Below, one piece after another: positions 35,951-45,561 of a stretch of DNA of 64,000 nt (within the stretch, counting starts at the first letter, position 1; every line of letters begins with the position of its first letter). Source of the stretch: Cycas panzhihuaensis (lineage: Eukaryota; Cycadophyta); contig CM041465.1 of assembly GCA_023213395.1 (NCBI GenBank), positions 229,593,741 to 229,657,740 on the forward strand, read 5' to 3'. The notes below the pieces were generated by a model, which worked only from the letters and a program-made list of their open reading frames with translations, was not told the DNA's origin and made no database searches. The position numbers and the translations under genes are program-made.

Positions 35951-36495
35951 GTAAATCCCTTCGGCTCTTCAAATACTTATTTGTAGTCATCCAAAATGTG
36001 TTGGATCTCCGTTGATATTTCTTGGATTTCGACTTTGTGGCATGAGACTATGTATGTAGGAGCTTTCTTTCGCATGATCTTCTCCATTCTATGGGAAGAC
36101 GCTAGTTGCATTAGTGGATTTTTTGGTCCACATAATATGTATTTTGTGCCATTTATTCGGAAGCACATAACCCTATTCATATAGTTGGTGACTATATTCC
36201 CTAATGTTTGCAACCACTGTACCCCTAGAACTACATCGACTCCACCTATCTGCATTGCAAACATATTAGAATTCAAAGGGTATTCACCGATTTTCAAGTT
36301 GATGTTTCTGCAAAACTCTCCGTAAGGCATTGTTTTTCTGTTAGAAATTGATACTTAGAAGGTTTTCAATGGCTCCACCTTTAATCCTAGCTTCTAGGCT
36401 ATTGGGTTGTTAATAAAGTTGTGGGTGCTCCCACTATCCACCATTATTGCTATTAGAGCTCCTTCCAGCATCCCTTCGAATCATAATGTCTAAGG
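35951..36495 (-). pseudogene. Gyp3 aspartic protease (broken)
   Basis: Minus strand. MLEGALIAIMVDSGSTHNFI at ~36420-36480 has an intact D-S-G. A stop separates it from KLGLKVEPLKTF, then the 117-codon stretch 36330-35977 with GVDVVLGVQWLQTLGNIVTN, the second protease signature. The connector FEEPKGFTPLRETRHAIDLV joins it to RT. Confidence 0.9.
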
Positions 36496-37520
36496 CACAG
36501 TACTTTATCCCGTTATGGCTTGCAAAGAGATCTGAACATTCTTTGTATCGACTTCAAGTAATTCATCCAGCTTGGCTTTGATTTGTTCATTGTTATCTTC
36601 CTGATATGGGACTACGTCTTCTTCCACTTGTTTTGGTATCTCTAATTCTTCATTACTTAGCATGAATACCTTTTTTCCCGGACACTGGTGCTCCTGATTC
36701 CACTTTCCTCCGCATTTGAAACAAGTACCTTTCTTCATGTGTTCTTCTCACGTAAGATTTTCCATCGTACTCTTGATTGCAAGAGGGGCATCTGACTTAA
36801 CTCCTGACCTATTCTAGTTCATGTTAGGTGGTGGTGCAAATTTTGTTCTGTGTACATAGGTTGAACTGGTTTCTTTGAGTTCATCTTCGACACATCTGGC
36901 ATGCTTTATGATTTCTTCCAATGCTTTGTGTTGTTGTACTAATACACGAAATCTAATGGGTTCCTTAAGACTGCTTATATAGGTCTTCATGAGACATTCC
37001 TGGGGGATGCTTGATGTAATCATGCATTGTAGCCTCTGAAATTGTTCCATATATTCTCAGACTAATTCGGTCTGTTGTAGCCTTGTCAGTTAAGTGAAAT
37101 AATCCATGGCCCATGAATCTTCATATTAGTTGATAATAACCATTCGGAAGTTTCTCCATTCTTGTTCCTATGGTCCTTGCATCTTTTTCGACCAATAATA
37201 CCAATTTAAGGCTCGTCCATAAAGATGTAGAGAGGCGATGGGAACCATATCTGTCTCTGGTGTCTAGTTTGTTGTAAAATATGTTTCCATCTAGAGTATC
37301 CATACTCTTATGTCACATGTCTTTTCCGGATCAAACTTTTCCAGTGCGATCTTCATGTTTGTTGGAATTCCTTGTGATTTTATGTTCCTTTGTTGAAATA
37401 TGAATCCTTCTTTAGACCTACCTCCCTGGTTCCTTTGGTCTAAGTCTTGATCTGAATCCTGATTTTGTTCTATTTTAGGATGGGTTATCTCTTGCTTTTC
37501 TAACCTCACATTAGAACAAA
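36496..37520 (-). pseudogene. Gyp3 gag (broken)
   Basis: Minus strand. The N-terminus is a Gln/Asp-rich segment after the priming site. KIALEKFDPEKTCDIRVWIL, SLHLYGRALNWYYWSKKMQG and QFQRLQCMITSSIPQECLMK form the Retrotrans_gag core. The zinc knuckle CFKCGGKWNQEHQCPGKK (36665-36720) has the shortened C-X2-C...H..C form found in chromovirus Gag. An acidic linker (LDELLEVDTKNVQISLQAIT) runs to the protease. Stops near 37287, 37120 and 36810. Confidence 0.9.
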
Positions 37521-37534
37521 GCTTTGATACCACT

Positions 37535-37998
37535 TGTAATGGTTCTCTCATCCAAAAACTAGAAATAAGACAAATCTGAGCTCAATTTCACAAATAATAG
37601 AACACAAACTGGCAACTCTGTATACAAAAGTACAATATAGATGAATATCTCCAAATATAAATCAAATACAAGTGCCAAATAGATACAAAAAATACAAATA
37701 GGAGTTCCTAAATTACCAACACAACTTGCAATAATCACCAAGCCCTTCGAGGCGGGGATCCTCCTCAGAAATGCAGCCCTAGGGCCAAAAAATTATAGTA
37801 ACCTTAAAGCCGAAATTGAGAAAGAATACTTCACAAAATGATGATAGGCGGAACCCCCAAAGATCCCTATTTATAGGCGCTCAAACTGGGACTTAAGGAG
37901 GTCAACCAAAACATGAAGAGTTGTGCCTCGAATAGCTTCAAGAAGTCGGCCATAGCAAGTATATAGAGGTTAGCCAAGCTCTTAATGGGGTCGCTTCA
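37535..37998 (-). repeat. Gyp3 5' LTR
   Basis: 464 bp; pair of 32694-33169. The priming site AGTGGTATCAAAGC (minus strand, 37521-37534) follows the LTR directly. Confidence 0.95.
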
Positions 37999-38003
37999 AG
38001 ACA

Positions 38004-38490
38004 GCTAGAAAAGAGGAACGACAACACACACGCACATATACTACATTTTACAGAATACAGCTAATTTATTTAGCCTTTTCAGTTACATTCGGTATATACA
38101 GTTATAACAATAACGATTCAACCTTAACCGACTAATTTGTGTTGTTGGATTACAACTCGATTAGATCTAATCAAAACTAATTACACCAATCATTGAAGTT
38201 GGTCGCACTTATAACTGTTCTTGGTCGCACTTGTAGTCGCGTCTGGTCGTACCCGGTCGCACCTGCGGTCCATCTAGTCATACCTGGCCGCACTTGATCA
38301 CACCTACAATTGCATATGGTCGCACCTGGTTGCACCTACAATCCATCTGGTGGCACCCGGTTGCACCTGCAATAGCATCTAGTCGTAATTGGTTGCACCT
38401 GCAGTCACGTATGGTCGCATTTGGTTGTGCCTGCACACCTATTACTACAAAATTCTGAATTATTGAGTGTGCTTATTTTCTCTACACACA
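38004..38490 (-). repeat. Gyp2 5' LTR, outer part, with GGTCGCACC minisatellite
   Basis: Resumes after Gyp3 and matches 18880-19125 plus 23775-24000. It gives the uninterrupted form of the repeat tract (about 38200-38440), in which degenerate units GGTCGCACC / TAGTCGCATCTGG recur about every 20-25 bp. It ends tctctacacaca at 38490, beside the duplication ACACG. Confidence 0.9.
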
Positions 38491-38495
38491 ACACG

Positions 38496-39560
38496 TTCTC
38501 GGTATCCACTTCCAAAAGTTGGTCTACTTCAACTTCTTCTTTTAGCGCTTGCTCAATCTCTTCTTCTTCTGGAATATCCTCGTCTTTGTTGTTAATCATG
38601 AGAACCTTTTTTGCTGGGCACTAGTGTTCTTGATTCCATTATCCCCTGGACGTGAAGCATGTCCACTTTTTGAGATGTCCAACTCTCAGTATTCCATTCA
38701 TATCATTCTAATGGTGGGCCCTCCTTTGTACCTGACTTTATCCAATTTGGGTTTGACCCTTGGTGTTTATATGTATTTGGCTCATATTTGTGTGTAAATG
38801 TTGGTTGGCTCTCCTTGAATTCTACTTCGATGTTTTTGACCAATTTAATCATGTGTTGAATATTTATTGGACTCATGGACTTGATGTGGAACCTAATTGG
38901 TCCCTTTAAGTCACTGATATAAGTTTTCCTGATACATTTCGCCAGTATTGTCTCTGAAATAAGACATTGAAGTCCTTGAAATTGCTCTGTGTATTCCTAT
39001 ACTGATCCTATTTGCTATAGCCATGTTAGTTAGGCGAAGTAGTTTGTGTTCCATGAGTCTTCGTACTGATTAATCAATCCCCTTTTTAAATAGTCCCAAG
39101 ATCCTTGGACCCCTGCGTTCATCTTCTTCCACCAATAGAACCATTGTAATGCCCTTCCATATAAGTGAAGTGTTGTTGTTGAGATCTTATCCTTGTCTAA
39201 TCCATAAACCTGAAATATGTCTCCATCTGTAATAACCAACATCTGATGTCCCTCGATCTATCTGGATCGAACTTTTCTAATGAATGTTTGGTTCCTTTGA
39301 GTCCATGATCCGTCTTTGTGTTTTTCGATCCTCTTCTCTCAAATGTTATCCCTTTGTATTTGTTGGGATTTTCTTGGTTGATGGGTTCATCCTGGGTGTC
39401 ATATTCACCAAGCTTCTCTATGCCCAATGAATCTCCTTCTTCCATGGTTATCTCATATCTATGAAACTGAGGAGTCTCTCTGAAGGTTTTCATCCACTCT
39501 GTTATTTGCTTTGCAAAACTTTATGTTGTTGTTCAATTCATCTAGCTTCTCGTTTGTCCC
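38496..39560 (-). pseudogene. Gyp1 gag (broken)
   Basis: Minus strand. MKTFRETPQFHRYEITMEEG and KGTKHSLEKFDPDRSRDIRC lead to the core VYGLDKDKISTTTLHLYGRA and LQWFYWWKKMNAG (39240-39030). A stop-broken part follows, then a damaged zinc knuckle (WNQEH.CPAKK, ~38610-38640). It ends with the acidic EDIPEEEEIEQALKEEVEVD linker, cut at 38496 by Gyp2; the protease half is at 18698. Gyp1b at 50583-51060 is a close relative of the N-terminal half. Confidence 0.9.
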
Positions 39561-39631
39561 CTTAGTCTGATTTGGCACCTGATTCACCATCTTGTTCGTT
39601 AGGCTTTTTCTTGACCTAGGTTCCGTTTCAA

Positions 39632-39652
39632 AAAGGGGGGGGAGGGGGGCAA
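39632..39652. repeat. G-rich run in Gyp1 leader
   Basis: Two G runs separated by a single A (aaaaaggggggggga, then gggggg) on the plus strand. It could fold as a G-quadruplex, but no function is indicated. Confidence 0.8.
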
Positions 39653-39710
39653 GGAAATTTGATTACTAATTTTTACCGCTTCCCTCTGAATTCTCGCTTT
39701 GAAATGAAGC

Positions 39711-39722
39711 TTTGATACCACT
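39711..39722 (-). other. Gyp1 primer binding site
   Basis: The minus strand reads AGTGGTATCAAA directly after the LTR end ...CGCTACA. It matches the initiator-Met tRNA complement and is the same site as in Gyp3 and Gyp1b. Confidence 0.88.
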
Positions 39723-40207
39723 TGTAGCGACAAGATTTGCTTGGATCTAAATTGTCTGCTAGAAAGGACTTTGAATAAAAATGATACATAGCAAATGATA
39801 ACAAAATATGATAACAATGCAAAATATCACCAAGTATAAGGTAATGAGGAATGAATGAGTAAAATATCACCAAATATAAGGTAATGAAACCTCAATTAAG
39901 CATAGTATTGGAGCTGAAATAATGCTCCCCCTTCGAGGTGAGGTAGCCTCCAAATATTGTTGCCCAAAGGGCCAAAGTATTGTTGCCCAAAGGACCAAAG
40001 TATTGTTGCCTTAAAAGCCAAAAATATCTTGCCAAATCAATGCTACCTTGGTTGGGAATGAAGCCCCTAGGTCCCTTATATAGTTCGATTATGCCTCCAT
40101 ATAGAGGTTGACCAAGACAGGGTGAAATATTGGCTTGAATAATGCATGTAAGTTGGCCAGAACAATGCTTCTAAGTCAGCCAAGACTAAGTAATTTGGTT
40201 TACTACA
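39723..40207 (-). repeat. Gyp1 5' LTR
   Basis: 485 bp; pair of 7332-7815. It contains a duplicated GTATTGTTGCC(C/T) unit near 39955-40010 that is single in the other LTR. Minus-strand TATA box TATATAAGGG near 40072-40083. Followed by duplication CATTC (40208-40212). Confidence 0.93.
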
Positions 40208-40480
40208 CATTCTAAGAGGAAGAGGTAGGATTGCTAAAGAAGGACATCTGAAGGTTGAAGTAGGACTATATGGTCATCGAAAAGACGAGGCAAGTCTATA
40301 GCAACAGATTCCAAGCCATGCTATCATTGTTGTAGATATGGACATTTTTCCAGTGACTGTAGATTCTATAATCTACCAACTTGCTATCACTGTGGTTGAG
40401 TAGGACATCTTGTTAACCATTGTCCTCAAAAGGTATGTAGAAATTTAGAGAGGAAAAAGAGTTGAAAGCAACTACAACAA
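40208..40480 (+). pseudogene. Cop1 gag C-terminus with two zinc knuckles
   Basis: Continues the gag cut at 7331. CYHCCRYGHFSSDC and CYHCG.VGHLVNHC (40325-40440) are two CX2CX4HX4C knuckles, the second with an in-frame stop. Two knuckles also occur in Cop5, whereas Cop2, Cop3 and Cop4 have one. This separates the window's copia elements into two groups. Confidence 0.88.
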
Positions 40481-41800
40481 TGAACAAACCAGAAAAAATG
40501 AAGATGAAATCGCCTATATCACAACCTTGGCCACATTCACTTGCAGTAACAAAGATTGATATATAGATTTTAGAGCATTCAATCACATGTCAGGAAAAGG
40601 CGACTGGTTTGAGACACTCCAACCATACCTTCTCAACAAAACAATTGAACATGGTGATGAATTTCCTTTACACATAGAAGGAAAGGGAACAATTGCAATC
40701 CTAATTAAGGACAATATTAAAAAAATTGATTATGTGTTGTATATTCCAAGATTGAAGAAAAATCTCCTATCTGTATCTCAACTAAGAAAAAAAAGGCTTT
40801 GTGTTGTCTTTGATGGAGATGGAAGATGGTACATTTGTGATATGAAGAAACATGGTGTTGTAATAGAAAAAGGAATAGAGACTGACAACCTCTATAAGTT
40901 AGTCTTTACTCCTCTCCTACCTCCTGTTGTAAAATGTTTTTGTTGTTAACAGCTCTATTAATGAAATGTGGCATTCAAAATACAAACATATTGCAAATAG
41001 GTAATTATAATGGTTAAAAAAATTAAATATGGTAGATGGTCTTCCTAATATGTCTTTTAATCCATTCATATGCAAAAGTTGCATGATTGGGAAACAATAT
41101 CGAACCTCATTTTAAGAAAGTACATAGAGAGTGCAAAAGAAGTTAGAGTTAATTCATACAGATTTGTGTGGTCCAATCACACCAAACTCAATTAAAGGTA
41201 CACGGTATTGTTTTACTTTTATTGATGACTTCTTTAAAAAAACTTGGGTATATTTCTTCTTCAGCAAAGAGATCTTAGATCATTTTAAAGAATTCAAAGC
41301 TCAAGTGGAGTTAGAAAGTGAATGCAAAATTAAAATTCTCCAGTCAGATGGAGGGGGAAAATATATTTCAAATGATTTCTATCCTTTTTATAAACTGGAT
41401 GGAATACAAGGCAAGTCACTAGCCTTTATACACCTCAATCAGATGGGGTAGTTGAACAGATGAATAGAACAATAATGGAGACGGCTCACTACAAGATGAA
41501 TGAAAAAACAGTGACAAAAGTTTATTTGGCTAAAGCAATCGACACAGTTGCATATCTTATCAACAAGAGTCCTACTCAAGTCCTTGATGAAATCATTCCC
41601 GAAGAAGCCTGGATGGGAAGAAAGCCAAATGTAAGTCATCTCAAAATCTTTGGAAGTAAAGCTTATATTCATATTCCTTACAAAAAAAGAACCAAGCTAG
41701 ATGACAAAAGTATAGAATGCATTATGATTAAATACAGTAATAAATCTAAAGCATATAGGTTACATAAACCCAAAAACAAATAGGGTTTATGTTAGTAGAA
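40481..41800 (+). pseudogene. Cop1 protease and integrase (broken)
   Basis: Protease: YIDFRAFNHMSG at ~40560-40595, where D-S-G-A has become D-F-R-A. It continues NIKKIDYVLYIPRLKKNLLS, VSQL. The HHCC finger is scattered over stops at 40960-41100 (CKSCMIGKQ). Integrase core: LELIHTDLCGPITPNSIKGT (first Asp), ILQSDGGGKYIS (second), and VVEQMNRTIMETAHYKMNE (Glu kept, 41448-41500) after a frameshift near 41410. EEAWMGRKPNVSHLKIFGSK is the conserved region after the core. Confidence 0.92.
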
Positions 41801-42418
41801 ATGTAACATTTGATGAAAATGTATCCAAAGAAGATCAACAAGGGAAAATTATTCAAAGACAGATTGAAAAAAATGCAAAAATGCTCACTCCAATAGAGGA
41901 AATATCTAAAGTGACTATTGCAAAAGGAGATACCTCAAAAAGCAAGCTCCCAGGAGAAAATGAGTGTGATATTTTTGAAAGCAAGCTCCAAGGAGAAAAT
42001 GAGCAAGATATTTCTAAAGAAGAGTAAGATACATTCGAGACAGAATACAGTCCACAAGAAGAAAGAGTCATTGCAATTAATCACAAAAATTACTAAAATG
42101 GTATATAAAAATAGGTGAAGAATCAAAAGGTAATGTTTTTTAAAATAGAATTCAATCTAAGAAACATTAGAATTTAATATGTTCTGTTGAACCACAAAGC
42201 TATGCAGAAGCATGTATTCATCTAGAGTGGCAAACAACCATTGGATACAAAAATCAATGCTATCAACAAAAATAAGACTTGGTAATTAGTCATTGCACCT
42301 AATGATAAACCCATTGTTGGATGTAAATGGGCATACAAAGTCAGAAAAATTTGATGGTAGCATTGAAAAATGCAAGGCCAGACTTGTAGCAAAAGGCTAT
42401 ACTGAGACTGTTAGAAAT
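41801..42418 (+). pseudogene. Cop1 linker and RT N-terminus, cut by Car1
   Basis: A Lys/Ser-rich linker contains a near-repeat (KASSQEKMSVIFLKASSKEK, 41936-42000). RT starts around 42190 with several stops, showing SIEKCKARLVAKGYTET at 42360-42418. Car1 splits the codon run there, and the downstream half TRIDYEETFS is at 47216. Confidence 0.85.
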
Positions 42419-42775
42419 AATGTTTAATGTGTAATATGTGTGGGTCCTAGGATAATAAGTGATAGTCCTAAGTCTTAGGGTCAAAAGGTCATTATAATAC
42501 TATGTAAAAGGATATAAGTTTATTGGTCAAGTTAGTGGTGTAATGCTATTGGTCACGACAAAGGTATTTGTCCCACATGCATTACTTGGGATGTATAGTC
42601 TCCCAACTCTTTGGTATATAAAGGTGGTTGAGGTAGTATGTAATGACATCACATCATCAAGGCTCATATCGAGTCTTTGGTGCTTTTGGTATGTTAATAC
42701 ATTCTGATTATATTGTGTTAATCATTGATATTATTGATCTTGTTGATGAGTGTTCTCCATGTTAAAAACTTAACA
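42419..42775 (+). repeat. Car1 5' LTR
   Basis: 357 bp, TGTTAGAAATAATG...AAACTTAACA; pair of 46838-47210, which is longer by two short insertions near its end. Related to the Car2 LTR over most of its length. Confidence 0.95.
42614..42622 (+). promoter_or_regulatory. Car1 LTR TATA box
   Basis: A GTATATAAAGGTGG context, identical in both Car1 LTRs and conserved in Car2 (56898-56906). This is the likely core promoter for the element RNA. Assignment by sequence only. Confidence 0.7.
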
Positions 42776-42790
42776 TGGTATCGAAAGGTG
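42776..42790 (+). other. Car1 primer binding site
   Basis: TGGTATCGAAAGGTG directly after the LTR; one or two changes from the initiator-Met tRNA complement seen in Car2 (TGGTATCAGAGCAGG). Confidence 0.85.
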
Positions 42791-43472
42791 TTGTGTGTTG
42801 AGGACATTGAAGTGTTGGGTCAGCTGACAGATTGAAGATTTAAGAGGTCCTTCTGGCTGTCTGAGAGAAGGTTCACCACTTGTTGATCTGCATGGAGGAG
42901 GCTCTATTAAAACGTTTGACAGTTTGTGGTTCTACTTGCAAAGGGTGAATCTACAAGGCCATTATTGTTGCATACTGTGCCACGCAATGATCGATAGAAT
43001 CTTACCGGGTAATATCACTCTTTACTTTGTTAGCCCTGTGAAGAAATTTGTTCAGCTTGTACAGTATAAGTGAGATTTTGCACAATAAATATTTGTTAGG
43101 GTCTGTACTGAAAATCACTAAGGCTCTGGACGGTGGAGATTGAAAAAAGTTGCCCAATTCTGATTCTATATGAATAAAATTTATGAATGAACCCTGCTCA
43201 CTTGCATAGCAACACTACTAATTGTTGCATCACCAGTCAGAGATTGTGTTGTAGTTGTTATCCCCTGCTAGTTGAGTGTTTCATGCAAACGGGTGAATCA
43301 TTGAAAGACTGAATCAAAATTGTAGAAGGCTCAAGCATGATTCACTGTGGAATACACAGTAACAAAAGAATGATGGAATGACGATGGTGAAACCTTGACT
43401 GTAACTGTAAAGCTGGTTACTCATCTATCCTATAGAGCCAAATCCCAACTCTGTGATAAAGAAAGTCCGCTA
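42791..43472 (+). other. Car1 leader (shared with Car2) and start of cargo
   Basis: Untranslated sequence. Words shared with the Car2 leader include GTTGAGG.CATTG, GGGTCA, TTTTACC.GGTAATA and GTGAAGAAATT, in the same order. From about 43320 the similarity to Car2 is lost and Car1-specific sequence begins. Confidence 0.65.
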
Positions 43473-43837
43473 CTATGCAGACTCAATCGACTTATGGGCA
43501 CAGCGTCGGACCCTCCTGTTGTATGCCTGAATATCATTCTGATACAATTGAGCTGCTTCAGGATTTGCAGGACTAGCCGGATTAGGGTCCGTAAGTAGAG
43601 ACTGAATTGATGTTAGTATGGTACAAACATTATGGCAGGGTGACCAGGCATCTTGAATTATGTCCATACACAGAGTTCCATCATGGTATACTTCCCACGG
43701 AGTCTCATAGGGTCCAAAGATAGTGGCGCCCCAAACGAATAGATTTTCTTCCGCATGCGGGCTAGCGCTACACCCCTCAGGAGGCTCGTTCCTAATTGCC
43801 TTCAGATCAGACATCAGCCGAAGCTACTCAGAGGACG
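43473..43837 (-). pseudogene. captured RAD6-like ubiquitin-conjugating enzyme (E2) fragment, antisense in Car1
   Basis: The minus strand reads a contiguous E2. It starts MSSSE, a stop (TAG near 43823), LRLMSDLKAIRNEPPEGCSA, then NLFVWGATIFGPYETPW. It jumps to VYHDGTLCMDIIQDAWSP (the TLCMD Cys is the active-site position), NVCTILTSIQSLLTDPNPAS, PANPEAAQLYQND and a stop after SIESA. LTSIQSLL, DPNP.SPAN..AAQLY and the Cys context are RAD6/UBE2A-class signatures. About 32 residues between GP..TPW and the HPNVY.DG segment are missing in frame. No intron interrupts it. It is richer in G+C than its surroundings and opposite to the element's transcription. Cause (exon skipping or deletion) and source species are unknown. 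Confidence 0.88.
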
Positions 43838-44280
43838 ACATTCTAATCGCCAGAACGAGGGTTTCAATTAAGACTCCGTTAAAAGGTGGGATTCCCGAGC
43901 ACAAGTAGCACTAGGTTACCCACCGTGAAAATCCACGAGATGTTGAAACTAGTTTTGTTGGCAGAAGCCTGTCAGATCTTTAAAAGTTCACTTGTATGCC
44001 TTTGCCGTTTCGAGGGTCTTTGAAATACGTGCAGAACCCCTCAACAAAACGCAAATACAAGGACTCATACGAATCGAACCTCTCCTCCTCCCCACTGCAA
44101 ACACGATTTTCAGAAGAACAACGCGAGGACGACCACAGAGCAGAGCTTCCCTGTCTGTGAGATGGATCGCCCGATCTGTGTTTAGTTGAGCCAGCGAGAA
44201 GTCTACATGCAGGAGTCTCACTAGAGGATAAATTTCGATTCATTGCAGGTTCTTTTGTGTGCTTAAGAGTGAGTTACCTA
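43838..44280 (-). other. probable upstream part of the captured transcript in Car1
   Basis: Lies 5' of the E2 start on the minus strand, with similar raised G+C. It holds an 87-codon frame (44243-43980) ending YFKDPRNGKGIQVNF that I do not recognise, overlapped by a 77-codon frame. It may be the E2 5' untranslated region or a second captured fragment. It has no counterpart in Car2. Confidence 0.4.
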
Positions 44281-44289
44281 TTCAGAACC

Positions 44290-44355
44290 ACCATTTTTCT
44301 GTATGTGTGAAGATTTACCTGTGCAGGATCACCATTTTTCTGTATGTGTGAAGAT
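44290..44355 (+). repeat. 41-bp tandem duplication in Car1 cargo
   Basis: ccatttttctgtatgtgtga followed by agat occurs at 44291-44314 and again at 44332-44355. A simple local duplication in the cargo zone. Confidence 0.9.
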
Positions 44356-45345
44356 GGTTCCATAGAGCCAAGCGCAAGTTGTGGATCCATTTACAGAGAT
44401 TCCAGCCAGGATCATAATTAATGCAAAATAGATCATTACTAGTTGCAGCCTCCAGTTGCCAAACAAAGATCTGTAGACACACCTGTGTGTGATTGAGGAA
44501 GATGCACTATCGTCCAGCCATGCAAACGAAGGAGACACCAAACCCTATCACTGTCACATGATCGCAAAGAACCTGTAGACATGGAATAATTTTCAGCTGT
44601 CAAGGTTGAGCTTGCAGCCGTGGAGATTGAGTAGGTGCAGCCTCTGTTGCTCATTAGGTGCACTAGCAAGTTGTGAATAAATGTAGCAGTCAAAACTGTT
44701 GAATCTGTAGCGTGAAGAAGGACACCGGATAGGGCAATGGTTGAAGTTACAGTGTTTTAAAATGTCGAGTTAATCTGCCTCGGTGGAGACCAAGTTGCAA
44801 CTGGTGATTGCGCCTCATTTTGAGTTTACAGAGTTACCATGAATGGAGTGAAACCAGACGTCTAGCGAAGGCATAAATAGAAGGAAATTGCAGATCACCT
44901 CGTTGTTAAATCGCCACTCGCAGAGTCATTGATATGTTCGGCCTTATTTCATACGAGTTCAGAGGTATTTCTTAATAATACTTCGCCTTCCTTGAGTCGT
45001 TTGTGCAGGCTACATCAATCTTGGACCCTGAGAGTTCTAGCCAGAAGTGGACAGCCACCTTGAGATGCCGTAGAGAGCCTAAGCAAAAAGGTGAGATCAA
45101 AAGACCACCTTCTTGCTGCACGCACCTTTTCCTCTGCTGAGGCACAGATCCTGGAGACAATCATAAGTGGCATTCATGGAGAAAGCAATCATAACCACCC
45201 TCCTGACTTATAAGTAGAAATGCGTTGGGTGACAAATCAGAGAATGAAACATTACCCAGTATTCAGGTTTTAGTATTTTCTCCGTTGATTTGATAGATCT
45301 TCTTTTGGCCGAAGTGGATACATTTTTCTGATCCTCTCATACATC
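44356..45345. other. Car1 cargo zone, unidentified
   Basis: About 1 kb with frames below 85 codons on the minus strand (44693-44439, 44541-44329, 45160-44972), none recognised. Not similar to the equivalent zone in Car2. It may contain further captured fragments. Confidence 0.4.
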
Positions 45346-45561
45346 ATGGAGTTGAGTGACGCCATAGTCTTTCTGCCTGAAAGAAATGAATATTGGCTAT
45401 CAGATCTTTGTTTTCCTCTGCCCAAATACACTGGAACTAATTTTCGTTTTTGGAAAATTAGGATGGAAAGTCTATTTGTAGTGAAGAAACTTTGGAAAAT
45501 AGTCATGGGGACTGAAATGGCTCACGAAGAAGGGGAGGTAATCTTCAAAAGGAAAATGTAA
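45346..45561 (+). pseudogene. Car1 gag-like N-terminal segment
   Basis: 71 codons: MELSDAIVFLPERNEYWLSD, then FPLPKYTGTNFRFWKIRMES and LFVVKKLWKIVMGTEM. The order L.kytG.Nf..WK.rMe..L....LW.iv.G is that of the copia Gag N-terminus (DUF4219 type). The helical core and zinc knuckles that should follow are absent. Car2 has the same truncated domain at 59185-59355. Confidence 0.75.

Larger units (their letters stand above)
32694..37998 (-). mobile_element. Gyp3: complete-length chromovirus inserted in the Gyp2 5' LTR
   Basis: 5.3 kb with LTRs at 32694-33169 and 37535-37998, and a perfect duplication AGACA (32689-32693 and 37999-38003). Priming site at 37521-37534 (minus AGTGGTATCAAAGC), polypurine tract at 33173-33186. 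Gag, protease, RT, RNase H, integrase and chromodomain are in order without large gaps. It is the best whole chromovirus here. It is inactivated by stops, for example within gag, protease and integrase, and by a catalytic change in RT. Hand count gives ~9% LTR divergence over the first 150 bp. Confidence 0.95.
18704..38490 (-). mobile_element. Gyp2: Tat/Athila-like gypsy element inserted in Gyp1, with an insertion in each LTR
   Basis: LTRs (~660 bp after removing insertions) are bounded by a perfect duplication, ACACG (18699-18703 and 38491-38495). Its interior is 24001-32517, minus strand: priming site TTGGTTTCGTTGCCG (32503-32517), gag with three zinc knuckles, protease, a second gag-like segment, RT, RNase H, integrase, an extra 3' ORF and a polypurine tract (24001-24010). 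The GTTGCCG priming site, VFLDDW polymerase motif and GKMKIRWLGPY integrase tail separate it from the chromoviruses here and suit the Ogre/Tat/Athila group. That lineage call is inference. It is heavily mutated, with LTRs ~12% diverged by hand count. Confidence 0.88.
7332..40207 (-). mobile_element. Gyp1: Ty3/gypsy chromovirus inserted in Cop1 gag, itself split by Cop2 and Gyp2
   Basis: LTRs at 7332-7815 and 39723-40207 are flanked by a perfect 5-bp duplication, CATTC (7327-7331 and 40208-40212). Read on the minus strand, the 5' LTR is at 39723-40207, then priming site, gag, protease, RT, RNase H, integrase, a chromodomain-like tail, a polypurine tract (7819-7829) and the 3' LTR. Its own sequence is 7332-8515, 16100-18698 and 38496-40207, about 5.5 kb. 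Hand count gives ~14% LTR divergence, mostly transitions. It is closely related to Gyp3 and Gyp1b in this window. Confidence 0.93.

Noticed and set aside
38200-38440. Regularly spaced GGTCGCACC repeats as a CRISPR-like array
   Set aside because: Units are degenerate and contiguous, there are no unique spacers, and both copies lie inside retrotransposon LTRs of a plant genome.
43980-44243. 87-codon minus-strand frame as a separate captured gene
   Set aside because: No family recognised; it could equally be the untranslated region of the captured E2 transcript, so it is only described.
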